Made by a program: the position numbers and the translations under genes. This document shows, in pieces, positions 42,765 to 51,329 of a DNA stretch of 64,000 nucleotides. The first letter of the stretch is position 1; every line of letters begins with the position of its first letter. The notes under the pieces were generated by a model. It did not search any database. It had not been told where the DNA came from and was given only the letters and a program-made list of their open reading frames with translations. The DNA comes from an uncultured Collinsella sp. (GTDB lineage: Bacteria > Actinomycetota > Coriobacteriia > Coriobacteriales > Coriobacteriaceae): assembly GCA_900542825.1 (NCBI GenBank), contig UQOY01000005.1, positions 1-64,000 of the forward strand, read 5' to 3'.

Positions 42765-43787
42765 CTACTCCATGGTCTCTTGGCAGACGACCTCGCGGAT
42801 GGCGCGGATGCGGCGCATGGTGTCGTCGAACTGGTCGGGGGTGAGGGCCTGAGCGCCATCGGACCAGGCGTGGCTCGGGTCGTCGTGGACCTCGATCTCC
42901 AGGCCATTGGCGCCGCAGGCGGTCGCGGCGAGCGCCATGGGCTCAACATAGCGGGTGTAACCGGTGGCGTGGCTGGGGTCGGCGACGACGGGCAGGTGTG
43001 ACAGATGGTGCAGCACCGGCACGGCGTTGAGGTCGAAGGTGTTGCGGGTGCGGGTCTCGAAGGTGCGAATGCCGCGCTCGCACAGGATGACGTTGTCGTT
43101 GCCCTCGCTCATGATGTACTCGGCAGCCATGAGCAGCTCGTCGACGGTGCCGGACATGCCGCGCTTGAGCAGGATCGGGGTCTTGGTCTTGCCGACCTCC
43201 TTGAGCAGGGGGAAGTTCTGCGCGTTGCGGGCGCCGATCTGCATGACGTCAATCTTTTTATCCAAGAAAACCTGCACGTCGCGTGGGTCCATGATCTCGG
43301 TGACGATCGGCATGTCGAGCTCGGCGGATGCCTCGCATAGCAGGTCCAGGCCGGCGGGGCCCATGCCCTGGTAGGCGTACGGGGAGGTGCGGGGCTTGTA
43401 AGCGCCACCGCGCAGCATTGTGGCGCCGGCGGCCTTTACGCGGCGTGCGATGCGAATGAGGTTCTCGCCTTCGACGGAGCAGGGGCCGGCGATGACCTGG
43501 AACTGGTCGCCGCCGATCTTGACGCTGTGGCCGCAGTCGATGACGGAGTCCTCGGGGTGGAATTTGCGGTTGGCACGCTTAAAGGGCTCGGAGACGCGCT
43601 GCACGCGCTCGACGACATCCATGGACTCGAGGAGGAACGGGTCGATCTTGGTCGTATCGCCCACCAGGCCGATGATGGTCTCGTTCTCGCCGCGCGAGAC
43701 GTCGGTCTTGAGACCCTTCTTCTCAATCCAGCTGACGATATGGCCGACGGCCTCGTCGCTGGCGCTCTGCTTTAAAATTGCAATCAT
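42765..43787 (-). CDS. aroF: DAHP synthase (AroF type I-beta, ferredoxin-like N-domain)
   Basis: 340 residues. The N-terminal regulatory ferredoxin-like domain (1-70; IIGLVGDTTKIDP) is followed by the TIM barrel (GGDQFQVIAGPCSVEGENLI; RGGAYKPRTSPYAYQGMG; LLKRGMSGTVDELLMAAEY; VADPSHATGYTRYVEPMA). It condenses PEP with erythrose-4-phosphate, the first and usually feedback-regulated shikimate step. ATG 43787 overlaps the TGA of a small leader frame. First gene of the nine-activity minus-strand operon. Confidence 0.95.
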   Translation of the reverse strand: MIAILKQSASDEAVGHIVSWIEKKGLKTDVSRGENETIIGLVGDTTKIDPFLLESMDVVERVQRVSEPFKRANRKFHPEDSVIDCGHSVKIGGDQFQVIAGPCSVEGENLIRIARRVKAAGATMLRGGAYKPRTSPYAYQGMGPAGLDLLCEASAELDMPIVTEIMDPRDVQVFLDKKIDVMQIGARNAQNFPLLKEVGKTKTPILLKRGMSGTVDELLMAAEYIMSEGNDNVILCERGIRTFETRTRNTFDLNAVPVLHHLSHLPVVADPSHATGYTRYVEPMALAATACGANGLEIEVHDDPSHAWSDGAQALTPDQFDDTMRRIRAIREVVCQETME

Positions 43788-43858
43788 GGTGTGCCTCTCA
43801 CCTCGTTGGATAACTTTTGCAAAAACGGCCCGCATCGCGAGCCGTATATATGGTGCAT
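43784..43858 (-). CDS. Possible 24-residue leader peptide of the aro operon
   Basis: On the minus strand, ATG 43858 opens a frame reading MHHIYGSRCGPFLQKLSNEV and RGTP, whose TGA overlaps the aroF ATG (ATGA). It spans the terminator-like hairpin. It contains only single Tyr and Phe codons and no clear ribosome site, so it may be chance; overlap with the start suggests possible translational coupling. Confidence 0.3.
   Translation of the reverse strand: MHHIYGSRCGPFLQKLSNEVRGTP
43821..43845 (-). terminator. Terminator-like hairpin in the aro leader
   Basis: Minus strand: ACGGCTCGC, loop GAT, GCGGGCCGT, then TTTTTGC: a 9-bp stem with one mismatch and a T-run, 34 bases before the aroF start. 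Candidate attenuator. Confidence 0.6.
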
Positions 43859-43948
43859 GTGAGTTTATACTAATTGCTTCACTTTTGCGTTCTAAAGGGA
43901 GCCTCTGCGCCGTGTCTCCCACGTAATTGCAAAGCTTTTTCTATTATT

Positions 43949-43978
43949 TTGTTAGCCCGTGGTGCACTTGGGTATAAT
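43949..43978 (+). promoter_or_regulatory. Promoter of tRNA-Arg(CCG)
   Basis: TTGTTA (43949-43954), an 18-base spacer and TATAAT (43973-43978), 11 bases before the tRNA: a good sigma-70-type promoter. Confidence 0.8.
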
Positions 43979-43989
43979 GCCTACCGTTC

Positions 43990-44066
43990 GCCCTATTAGC
44001 TCAGGGGATTAGAGCGTCTGCCTCCGGAGCAGAAGGCCGTTGGTTCGAATCCAACATGGGGCACCA
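43990..44066 (+). tRNA. tRNA-Arg (anticodon CCG)
   Basis: Acceptor GCCCTAT/ATGGGGC (one wobble), D-arm GCTC..GAGC, anticodon stem TCTGC/GCAGA around loop CTCCGGA, T-arm TTGG..CCAA with GGTTCGAATCC, CCA encoded. It decodes CGG. Confidence 0.96.
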
Positions 44067-44077
44067 TCGAACGTAAG

Positions 44078-44112
44078 ACCGTCCGAACCTCGCATGGTCC
44101 GGGCGGTTTTCT
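44078..44112 (+). terminator. Terminator after tRNA-Arg(CCG)
   Basis: ACCGTCCG (44078-44085) pairs with CGGGCGGT (44100-44107, one wobble), then TTTCTT. It separates the tRNA from the ATPase gene. Confidence 0.7.
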
Positions 44113-44141
44113 TATACCGACGCGACGTGATGGGACGTGGT

Positions 44142-46880
44142 ATGGCAGCAACGGATATCGAGCGCGGGCTTTCGACCGCCGAGGTCGAGGAGCGCATCGC
44201 CGCCGGTAAGATCAACCGCAACATGGAGCTTAAGACCAAATCGGTCAAAGAGCTCATCATCGAGAACCTCTGCACGCTGTTTAACTTGATCAACGCTGTC
44301 TTGGCGATTTTGGTCATTATGACCGGATCGTTTAAGAACCTGACGTTCCTGTTCGTGGTATTTTTGAATACGGCTATCGGCGTCATCCAGTCCATGCGCT
44401 CCAAGAAGATGGTCGATAAGCTCACGCTTCTGACCTCTAAGAAGGCCATCGCGGTGCGCGACGGTGCCGAGGTGGAGCTCGACTTGGACCAGATCGTGCT
44501 CGACGACATTATTCGCCTGGGGCGCGGTGACCAGATTCCGGCCGACGCCGTGGTGGTGTCGGGCGAGGCGCTCGTGAACGAGAGCCTGCTGACGGGCGAG
44601 AGCGATCTCATCAAAAAGCAGCCCGGCTCCGAGCTCATGAGCGGCAGCTTTATCGACTCGGGCCTGCTGCGCGCCCGCGTGATCCATGTTGGCGCCGACA
44701 ACTACGTGGCAAAGATCAACAACGAGGCCAAGTACGTCAAAAAGGTCAATTCCGAGATCATGAACGCGCTCAACGCCATCGTGCGCTTCGCGAGCCTCAT
44801 TATGATTCCGCTCGGCCTGGCGCTCTTTACCTCGAGCGTGAGCGAGCTTTGGGATGCCGCCGGTACGCCGGGCGATAGCGCGCTTTCGTGGTGTTTTTCT
44901 GAGCTGCTTGCTGGTCGCGTGCCTTCGTCGGCGCTGCTGTCTACGGTGGGCGCTCTTTTGGGCATGATTCCGCAGGGCCTGGTGCTGCTGACCTCGTCGG
45001 TGCTTGCTATTGCCACGGTGCGTCTGGCGCGCCGCAAGGTACTCGCGCAGCAGCTCTACTGCATCGAGACGCTCGCGCGCGTCGACGTGCTGTGCTTGGA
45101 CAAGACGGGCACCATCACGTCGGGTCGCATGGAGGTCGAGGGCACCTATCCGTTGCCGATCGAGGGCGCTGGCATGGGCGCGGGGGAGAGCGAGGTATCT
45201 GTCCCCGTTGAGACCACGGTCCTCGATTTTGCGCTCGCCAACGTGGCGCGTGCCACCTCGGCTGACGCCAACGAGACCTGTCAGGCACTGCTCAACTATT
45301 ACGCCGACCGGCCGGTCGAGGTGTCCGAGCCGCTGGCGGTCATTCCGTTCTCTTCGTCCAAAAAGTGGAGCGGCGCCTCGTTTGCGCAGGGTTCCTATGT
45401 GATGGGCGCAGCGCAATTTGTGCTTTCGGAGCACGCCTTTTCGCAGGTCGAGAACCGTGTGGCCGAGCTTGCCGATACCTGCCGCGTGCTTGTGGTGGCC
45501 CGTGTGGACGGCTTTACGCCCGACGGCGATATGGTGGGCGAGGCCGAGCCCGTGGGCTTTGTGACCATTCGCGATGAGATTCGCACCTCGGCCGCCGAGA
45601 CCATCGGCTACTTTAACGAGCAGGGCGTGACCCTCAACGTGATCAGCGGCGATGACCCGCGTACGGTGTCGTCGATCGCGCGCGTGGTGGGCGTTCCGGG
45701 GGCCGATGCCTACGTCGACGCCACGACGCTCGATACGCCGTCCAAGATTGATGCGGCGGTGGACCGCTATCACGTCTTTGGTCGCGTGACCCCGCAACAG
45801 AAGCGCGAACTCGTGCAGGCGCTCAAGCGTCGCGACCATACCGTTGCCATGACGGGCGACGGCGTCAACGATGTGCTGGCGCTCAAGGAAGCCGACTGCT
45901 CCGTGGCCATGGCCGCCGGTTCCGATGCCGCGCGCAACGTGGCCGAAATCGTACTGGTCGACAACGATTTTGCCTCGATGCCCGCCGTGGTGGCCGAGGG
46001 CCGTCGCTCCATCAACAACCTGCAGCGCTCCGCGGCGCTGTTCTTGACCAAGACGCTGTTCTCGATGGGCCTAGCGGCGCTGTGCATCGCGTTTCCGCCG
46101 TATCCCTTCGAGCCGATTCAGATGACACTCATCAACTTCTTCTGCATCGGCGCGCCGGGTTTTGTGCTGGGTTTGGAGCCCAACAACGCCCGCGTGAAGG
46201 GGTCATTCTTGACCAACGTGCTCAAGCGTGCGCTGCCGGCGTCGCTGGCGGTCATTATGGCTGCGGCGCTCGATATCTTTGTGGCGCGCGTGTTCGGCTT
46301 TAACCAGCTCACCCTTTCGACCATGTGCCTGCTTACGTCGTGCGCGGCGAGCGTGAGCCTGATCTGGCGCATCTCGCAGCCGCTCACTCCCTTGCGCGTG
46401 GTGCTCTTTGTATTTGTCGTCGTCGGCATCTTGGTGGGCGTTATCGGATTCCCGGAGCTGTTGTCCATCGCTAATCTTTCGATGGGCGAGGCCGTTATCT
46501 TGCTGGCGATCGTCGTCTTTACCTGCACGGTGTTCTTTAAGCTCGCCACGATGATGGATTCGCTTAAGCCGCGTCGTCGCCATGCTGCCACCGGCTTTGG
46601 CCGTGGCGTTCGCGTTCGTCTGGGCCGCGGTGGCGGCAAGGTGAGTTCGACGGGTTCAACTGCTCAGCGGTTTGCCAAGCGCGTCGCCGCCGATATGGCG
46701 CAGCGCCGTGAGGAGCGCACTGCTCGCGAGGCCGAGGTTCGCGCCCTCGAGGGTGTGGAAAAGGCCCAGCCCAAGAAAAAGAAAGGTGCGGGCACCAAAC
46801 GTTCGCGGGTGACCAAGTCCGCTCAGGGCATTAAGGTCTCGATGCCGAGCAAGAAGAAAAAGCCCGCAAAGAAAGCCTAG
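44142..46880 (+). CDS. Cation-translocating P-type ATPase
   Basis: 912 residues. ESLLTGESDLIKK (actuator TGES), VLCLDKTGTITSGRM (phosphorylated Asp) and TGDGVNDVLALKEADCSVAM (hinge) are all present, with about 8-10 membrane helices. It lacks N-terminal heavy-metal domains, and the core resembles Ca/Mg/K-type pumps of the YoaB/CtpE group. The C-terminal 90 residues are rich in Lys/Arg (KKKKGAGTKRSRVTKSAQG; SKKKKPAKKA), an unusual basic tail on the inner face. I chose ATG 44142; the frame continues upstream into the tRNA, so longer starts are unlikely (ATG 44130 is possible). The ion is not clear. Confidence 0.87.
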   Translation: MAATDIERGLSTAEVEERIAAGKINRNMELKTKSVKELIIENLCTLFNLINAVLAILVIMTGSFKNLTFLFVVFLNTAIGVIQSMRSKKMVDKLTLLTSKKAIAVRDGAEVELDLDQIVLDDIIRLGRGDQIPADAVVVSGEALVNESLLTGESDLIKKQPGSELMSGSFIDSGLLRARVIHVGADNYVAKINNEAKYVKKVNSEIMNALNAIVRFASLIMIPLGLALFTSSVSELWDAAGTPGDSALSWCFSELLAGRVPSSALLSTVGALLGMIPQGLVLLTSSVLAIATVRLARRKVLAQQLYCIETLARVDVLCLDKTGTITSGRMEVEGTYPLPIEGAGMGAGESEVSVPVETTVLDFALANVARATSADANETCQALLNYYADRPVEVSEPLAVIPFSSSKKWSGASFAQGSYVMGAAQFVLSEHAFSQVENRVAELADTCRVLVVARVDGFTPDGDMVGEAEPVGFVTIRDEIRTSAAETIGYFNEQGVTLNVISGDDPRTVSSIARVVGVPGADAYVDATTLDTPSKIDAAVDRYHVFGRVTPQQKRELVQALKRRDHTVAMTGDGVNDVLALKEADCSVAMAAGSDAARNVAEIVLVDNDFASMPAVVAEGRRSINNLQRSAALFLTKTLFSMGLAALCIAFPPYPFEPIQMTLINFFCIGAPGFVLGLEPNNARVKGSFLTNVLKRALPASLAVIMAAALDIFVARVFGFNQLTLSTMCLLTSCAASVSLIWRISQPLTPLRVVLFVFVVVGILVGVIGFPELLSIANLSMGEAVILLAIVVFTCTVFFKLATMMDSLKPRRRHAATGFGRGVRVRLGRGGGKVSSTGSTAQRFAKRVAADMAQRREERTAREAEVRALEGVEKAQPKKKKGAGTKRSRVTKSAQGIKVSMPSKKKKPAKKA

Positions 46881-46894
46881 CTTCAGCCGCCCGG

Positions 46895-46933
46895 GGGATG
46901 ATTTTCTAATCCCCGTCCCAGAAAAATCATCCC
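46895..46933. terminator. Hairpin terminator after the P-type ATPase
   Basis: GGGATGATTTTCT (46895-46907) pairs with AGAAAAATCATCCC (46920-46933) with one bulged base; loop AATCCCCGTCCC. Confidence 0.75.
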
Positions 46934-47042
46934 TCCGTAAAGACTACCCTGGCGATGTTGAATTGGTGCCTTGCCCCTGTGGGGGCGTGGCGATGTTATG
47001 CTCTAACCTCGACTGTATGAATTGCTCCGAAAAGAGGAAGCC

Positions 47043-48194
47043 GTGATCTGCCCGCATTGCCTTAAGACCATAGAGGACGGCGCCTCGTTCTGCCCCTATT
47101 GCAACGCATACGTTGGTCCGGGCGACGGTCCCGAGCATACCGAGTTCGTATTCTGCGATGGTTGCGGCGCACGTCTGTCCCCGCATGATCGCACCTGTCC
47201 CAAGTGTGGACGCCCCGCCCCTGGCATCCTTTCCAAAGACGCGGCTGCATCCGATCTGGCGGCAGGCCGCACGGCAGGCTTTCCGCGCTTGACGCAGGAG
47301 CAGATCGATACCGAGGTGCCCCATGCGCCGGCCTCTGCCGCCGCGGTGCTCTCGGATGCCGCCGATCCCAACGAGACCTGCGTGCTGCCTGCCTTCGACA
47401 AGGATTTCGGTATTCCCAAGGTGGATATCCCGACGCCGGTTTCCCTGCGCGATGATTCCCAGACCAAAAAGCAAAAGCCCAAGCGCAAGGTCCACCCCGA
47501 CGAGGATGCCTATCACAAGCACAAGCGCCATATCCCCAAACCGCTCGTCGTCATCGCGGTGCTCGCCGCCGTGTGCGGCGGTGCCTATTGGTTTGTGACG
47601 GCCGACCCCCTGGGCGTCATGCCCGGGTTTTATGACCAATTTGGCCAGGCTGCTCAGACTACCTTCCCCACGCGCCAGAAGGGCGAGGCGGCCGAGGACG
47701 ATGCCAAGCAGGACGATGCTTCCGAGGTGGTACAGGAGGAGACGGTCTTGACCGATGACCAGCTCTACACCAAGCTCGACAGCCTATATCAGACTATTGT
47801 GTCGTACAACAATGATCAGATCGGTGAGGTCATCGATTCGTTTAACAGCGGCTATTTGCGCACACCCTTGTCGACACGCCAGGAGCTGTCGCAGAGCGCC
47901 TATGCCCTGCGCGATCAGATCAAAAAGACGCAAGACGAGCTCGACAACCTTAAGTACCAGGACGATACGGTCTATGTGGACGATATCGCCCATCTTAAGC
48001 AGCTTGCCCAGTGGATGTACGAGCGTGTCGACGTGATCTGCCAGAGCTGGGATATCTCGCTGTCCATTCCCGACGGCGAGTCGCTGAGCGCCCGTCAGAG
48101 CGAGATCTTGGCACCCATCGCGCAGGGCGGCAACAGTGCGCTCAACCAGTACGATGCCAACGTGGGCGCTTGGAAGCCGCAGCAGCGTTCGTAA
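47043..48194 (+). CDS. Zinc-ribbon membrane protein
   Basis: 383 residues of unknown function. Two zinc ribbons at the N-terminus: CPHCLKTIEDGASFCPYC (3-20) and CDGCGARLSPHDRTCPKCG (about 38-56). A disordered stretch follows, then one membrane helix (about 168-190, PLVVIAVLAAVCGGAYWF) and an external part with helical, coiled-coil-like segments. The ribbon should be cytoplasmic. GTG 47043 is supported by AAGAGGAAG; a frame start at 47022 lacks a site. Unlinked in function to its neighbours as far as I can see. Confidence 0.75.
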   Translation: MICPHCLKTIEDGASFCPYCNAYVGPGDGPEHTEFVFCDGCGARLSPHDRTCPKCGRPAPGILSKDAAASDLAAGRTAGFPRLTQEQIDTEVPHAPASAAAVLSDAADPNETCVLPAFDKDFGIPKVDIPTPVSLRDDSQTKKQKPKRKVHPDEDAYHKHKRHIPKPLVVIAVLAAVCGGAYWFVTADPLGVMPGFYDQFGQAAQTTFPTRQKGEAAEDDAKQDDASEVVQEETVLTDDQLYTKLDSLYQTIVSYNNDQIGEVIDSFNSGYLRTPLSTRQELSQSAYALRDQIKKTQDELDNLKYQDDTVYVDDIAHLKQLAQWMYERVDVICQSWDISLSIPDGESLSARQSEILAPIAQGGNSALNQYDANVGAWKPQQRS

Positions 48195-48230
48195 TTAATG
48201 CGCCATAAGCGGTATAACCTGCGTGCGCAA

Positions 48231-48260
48231 TTGATGAAAGCCTGTGCTTATTGCTACAAT
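48231..48260 (+). promoter_or_regulatory. Promoter of the cyclophilin gene
   Basis: TTGATG (48231-48236), an 18-base spacer, TACAAT (48255-48260), 39 bases before the start codon. Confidence 0.7.
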
Positions 48261-48299
48261 TCGAACAAATATGCTTTAAACGCACGAGGAAGGAACCAC

Positions 48300-48842
48300 A
48301 TGTTTGGTTTTAAGAAAGAGCTCTACACGCCCGAGTATCAGCTTGCCGGCGATGAGTGCGCGGTGATCGAGACGTCGAAGGGTACCATCAAGGTCAAGTT
48401 TGACGGCGAGGGCGCCCCCATTCATGTGGCGAACTTCTGTGAGCTTTCCACGATGGGTTTTTACGACGGTCTTAAGTTCCATCGCTATGTACCCGGTTTT
48501 GTGATCCAAGGCGGCGACCCCAATACCCGCGATATGTCCGGCGCCGATGTCGCCGCCGGCCTTGAGGGCCCCGACGGCATGCCCGGTACCGGCGGCCCCG
48601 GCTACTGCATCAAGGGCGAGTTCGCTACCAACCCGCGTAACAGCCACGTCGACGGAGCGCTTGCCATGGCACGTTCCATGGATCCCGATTCCGCGGGTTC
48701 GCAGTTCTACTTCTGCCTGGGCGCCCAGCATAACCTCGACTCCGGCTACACCGTCTTTGGCACCACGGTCGAGGGCCTCGATGTGATTTCGCAGTTGCGT
48801 GCCGGCGACGAGATCGTCCACGTCGAGATCGTTCACGAGTAA
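48300..48842 (+). CDS. Peptidyl-prolyl cis-trans isomerase, cyclophilin type
   Basis: 180 residues. The cyclophilin core is clear: LKFHRYVPGFVIQGGDP (with catalytic Arg replaced by the FHR context), GPGYCIKGEFATN, GALAMARSMDPDSAGSQFYF and YTVFGTTVEGLDVI. It catalyses proline isomerisation in folding proteins. No signal peptide is evident, so it is likely cytoplasmic. ATG 48300 has GAGGAAGGAACC upstream; longer in-frame starts back to 48198 cross the promoter. The TPR gene follows 11 bases after its stop. Confidence 0.93.
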   Translation: MFGFKKELYTPEYQLAGDECAVIETSKGTIKVKFDGEGAPIHVANFCELSTMGFYDGLKFHRYVPGFVIQGGDPNTRDMSGADVAAGLEGPDGMPGTGGPGYCIKGEFATNPRNSHVDGALAMARSMDPDSAGSQFYFCLGAQHNLDSGYTVFGTTVEGLDVISQLRAGDEIVHVEIVHE

Positions 48843-48853
48843 AGGGGACTTCC

Positions 48854-50149
48854 TTGAATAGCCAGCTGATCCAACAGGGCCGCGCCGCTTATCGCGCGGG
48901 TGATTATTCTGCTGCCGCCCAGATGCTCGGTGCGGCAAAGACCCCCAGTGAGATTATGGGCGAGGCCGACCATCTGCGCGGCAACGCCTTGATGCACCTG
49001 GGCATGTATGCCGAGGCCGCCGAGGCCTACGCCGCCGCCCTTAACGACGGTACCTATGGCAAGCGCGGCGCGCTGCTCACCAACCGCGGCAAGGCGCTTG
49101 CTGCCGTGGGTGACTATGTGACCGCCGCCCAGGCGTTCTCTGCCGCAACGCAGGATGCATCCTATGCCACGCCGTTTAAGGCCTATCTGGGTCTGGGCAA
49201 CGCCCTGTTCCAGTCGGGCGATTATGCCAACGCCGGCACTGCCTTCCGTCAGGCCGCCATCGATGGTGCCAACCCGGCTCCCGCCGCCGCCCTTGGCGAT
49301 CTTGGCCGCTGCTTCATTAAACTCGGCCGTCCGGCAGACGCCGTAGAGACCTATCGCACGGCCATCGACTTTGCCGGTCCGCGCGACGACACGCGTGCGC
49401 TTAACGCCGGTATGGGCGAGGCGCTCTCTGCCGCCGGTCGTCCCTCTGACGCGCTCGACGCCTTTAACGCCGCCACCGCCGACGGTATCTACCAGCTCAC
49501 GCCCGAGCAGGTCGACGAGCTTGCCCGCGTGAACGATTCCCTTGCTGCGCTTTCGGCCCAGACGGCCATGGCCACGGCGCCGGCTCCCGCGATGGATGCT
49601 CCCGCCGTCGACCCGCTCGACCCCACGGGTGCTACCGGCCAGTTTATGCCCGACCCCTCGGACACCGGCTTCTTCACCCTGTCCGAGTCCGAGATGGTTC
49701 AGCAGGACCGCAAGGAGGCCAAGGTCCGTCGTCGCCATCGCCACACGGGCCTCAAGGTTTTCTTGGTGCTGCTTCTACTGATTGTCCTTGCCGCAGGCGG
49801 TCTTGGCTTTGCCTACACGCGCGGCCTGGGCTTCCCCTCGCAAGAGTCTGTTGTCACCGACCTGTTCCAGGCCGCAGGTGACGGCGATACCGCCAAGGCC
49901 GAGTCCTGTCTTGCCTCCAGCCTGTCCGAGGACGCCAAGTCGATGATCATTTCCTCGATCCCGCAGGGCGCCACCGTCTCCATCGAGGGCATGGACCAGT
50001 CTATGACCGAGACCACCGCCAAGGTCAAAGCGTCGCTGTCCAAGGGCGGCGAGCAGGAGTACACCGTCAAGTTCGTGCGCTCTGATAACCATATCGGTTG
50101 GGCCGTCTCCTCGCTCGATATCGATCTTTCGGCCGCTGACAACCAGTAG
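48854..50149 (+). CDS. TPR-repeat membrane protein
   Basis: 431 residues. About six tetratricopeptide-like repeats span residues 1-225 (for example AAEAYAAALNDGTYGKRGAL; ALFQSGDYANAGTAFRQAAI). A membrane helix lies at about 298-318 (GLKVFLVLLLLIVLAAGGL), and the C-terminal 100 residues resemble a small extracellular DUF4878-like fold (VTDLFQAAGDGDTAKAESCL). TTG 48854 is the start, with AAAGGGGA upstream. TPR part cytoplasmic, tail outside, suggesting a scaffold role; exact function unknown. Probably co-transcribed with the cyclophilin. Confidence 0.75.
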   Translation: MNSQLIQQGRAAYRAGDYSAAAQMLGAAKTPSEIMGEADHLRGNALMHLGMYAEAAEAYAAALNDGTYGKRGALLTNRGKALAAVGDYVTAAQAFSAATQDASYATPFKAYLGLGNALFQSGDYANAGTAFRQAAIDGANPAPAAALGDLGRCFIKLGRPADAVETYRTAIDFAGPRDDTRALNAGMGEALSAAGRPSDALDAFNAATADGIYQLTPEQVDELARVNDSLAALSAQTAMATAPAPAMDAPAVDPLDPTGATGQFMPDPSDTGFFTLSESEMVQQDRKEAKVRRRHRHTGLKVFLVLLLLIVLAAGGLGFAYTRGLGFPSQESVVTDLFQAAGDGDTAKAESCLASSLSEDAKSMIISSIPQGATVSIEGMDQSMTETTAKVKASLSKGGEQEYTVKFVRSDNHIGWAVSSLDIDLSAADNQ

Positions 50150-50171
50150 TGACCTTATGAGATTTGGCGCT

Positions 50172-50204
50172 GCCCGGTGCTTCACCGCAAGTGAGGTGCC
50201 GGGC
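50172..50204 (+). terminator. Hairpin before mreB
   Basis: GCCCGGTGCTTCAC (50172-50185) pairs with GTGAGGTGCCGGGC (50191-50204) including three wobbles; loop CGCAA. Weak T-run, so partial read-through is possible. Confidence 0.55.
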
Positions 50205-50264
50205 TTGCGCTAGTATGATGGGCTAGTAGTTTTCCAGCAATCATCCAACACATCAGGAGTTGCG

Positions 50265-51308
50265 TTGTTTTCTTTGATGGATATGTTCTTCGGTAGCTAT
50301 GCGGGCGATCTTGCCATCGACCTCGGCACCGCCAACACGCTTGTCTCCGTGCGCGGCAAGGGCATCGTCATCCGCGAGCCCTCCGTTGTCGCCATTGACA
50401 AGAATGATGAGCGCATCCTGGCCGTCGGTATCGAGGCAAAGCGCATGCTCGGTCGTACGCCCGGCAACATTGTGGCCGTGCGTCCCCTTAAGGACGGCGT
50501 TATCGCCGACTTCGACGTTACCGAGGCCATGCTTCGCTATTTTATCGACAAGGCGTCCGAGAAACGCTATCCGTGGACCCCGCGTCCGCGCGTTGTCGTC
50601 TGCGTTCCCTCCGGCGTCACGTCGGTCGAGAAGCGCGCCGTTTTTGAGGCTACGATCCAGGCCGGTGCCCGCCAGGCATACCTGATCGAGGAGCCCATGG
50701 CCGCTGCCATCGGCGCCGACTTGCCTGTCGAGGAGCCCACCGGCTCCATGGTCATCGATATCGGTGGCGGTACCACCGAGGTCGCCGTTATCGCCATGGG
50801 CGGTATCGTCGTGTCGCAGTCCATCCGCATTGCCGGTGACGAGTTTGACCAGGCCATCCTTACCCACGTTCGCGATGCCTATAACCTGGCTATCGGCGAG
50901 CGCACGGCCGAGGACATCAAGATCAAGGTCGGTTCTGCCGTGCCGCTCAAGGATGAGCTCGACGTCGAGGTCAATGGCCGCGACGTTATTACGGGTCTGC
51001 CCAAGACCGTGCGCATCGAGAGCGAGGAGATTCGTCGCGCGCTCAACAAGCCGCTCGATGAGATGGCCAAGGCCGTCAAGGACGCCCTCGACGCCACGCC
51101 GCCCGATCTTGCCTCGGATCTTATGTACTACGGCATCCTGTTGACCGGCGGCGGTGCGCTGCTGCGTGGTCTCGACGTGCGCTTGCGCGACGAGACCGGC
51201 GTTTCGGTCAATGTTAGCCCTACGGCGCTCGACAACGTCGTCAACGGCTGCGCCCGCGTGCTCGAGGCCAACGCGTTTGACGGTGGCTTCGTCCAGACCA
51301 ATGCTTAA
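50265..51308 (+). CDS. mreB: Rod shape-determining protein MreB
   Basis: 347 residues, actin-like. AIDLGTANTLVSVRGKGIV (phosphate 1), VVCVPSGVTSVEKRAV, IDIGGGTTEVAVIAMG (phosphate 2) and LLTGGGALLRGLDVRL (adenosine) are all present. It forms membrane-bound filaments that direct lateral wall synthesis with MreC, MreD, PBP2 and RodA, all encoded next. The start is TTG 50265 with CAGGAG 8 bases upstream; ATG 50277 is possible. Confidence 0.97.
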   Translation: MFSLMDMFFGSYAGDLAIDLGTANTLVSVRGKGIVIREPSVVAIDKNDERILAVGIEAKRMLGRTPGNIVAVRPLKDGVIADFDVTEAMLRYFIDKASEKRYPWTPRPRVVVCVPSGVTSVEKRAVFEATIQAGARQAYLIEEPMAAAIGADLPVEEPTGSMVIDIGGGTTEVAVIAMGGIVVSQSIRIAGDEFDQAILTHVRDAYNLAIGERTAEDIKIKVGSAVPLKDELDVEVNGRDVITGLPKTVRIESEEIRRALNKPLDEMAKAVKDALDATPPDLASDLMYYGILLTGGGALLRGLDVRLRDETGVSVNVSPTALDNVVNGCARVLEANAFDGGFVQTNA

Positions 51309-51329
51309 TTTCCAAAAGGTGGATTCCAT

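Noticed and set aside
41763..43001. 412-codon plus-strand frame
   Set aside because: Antisense to tyrA and aroF, which are well supported.
44112..45839. 575-codon minus-strand frame
   Set aside because: Antisense to the P-type ATPase; His/Arg-rich and without domains.
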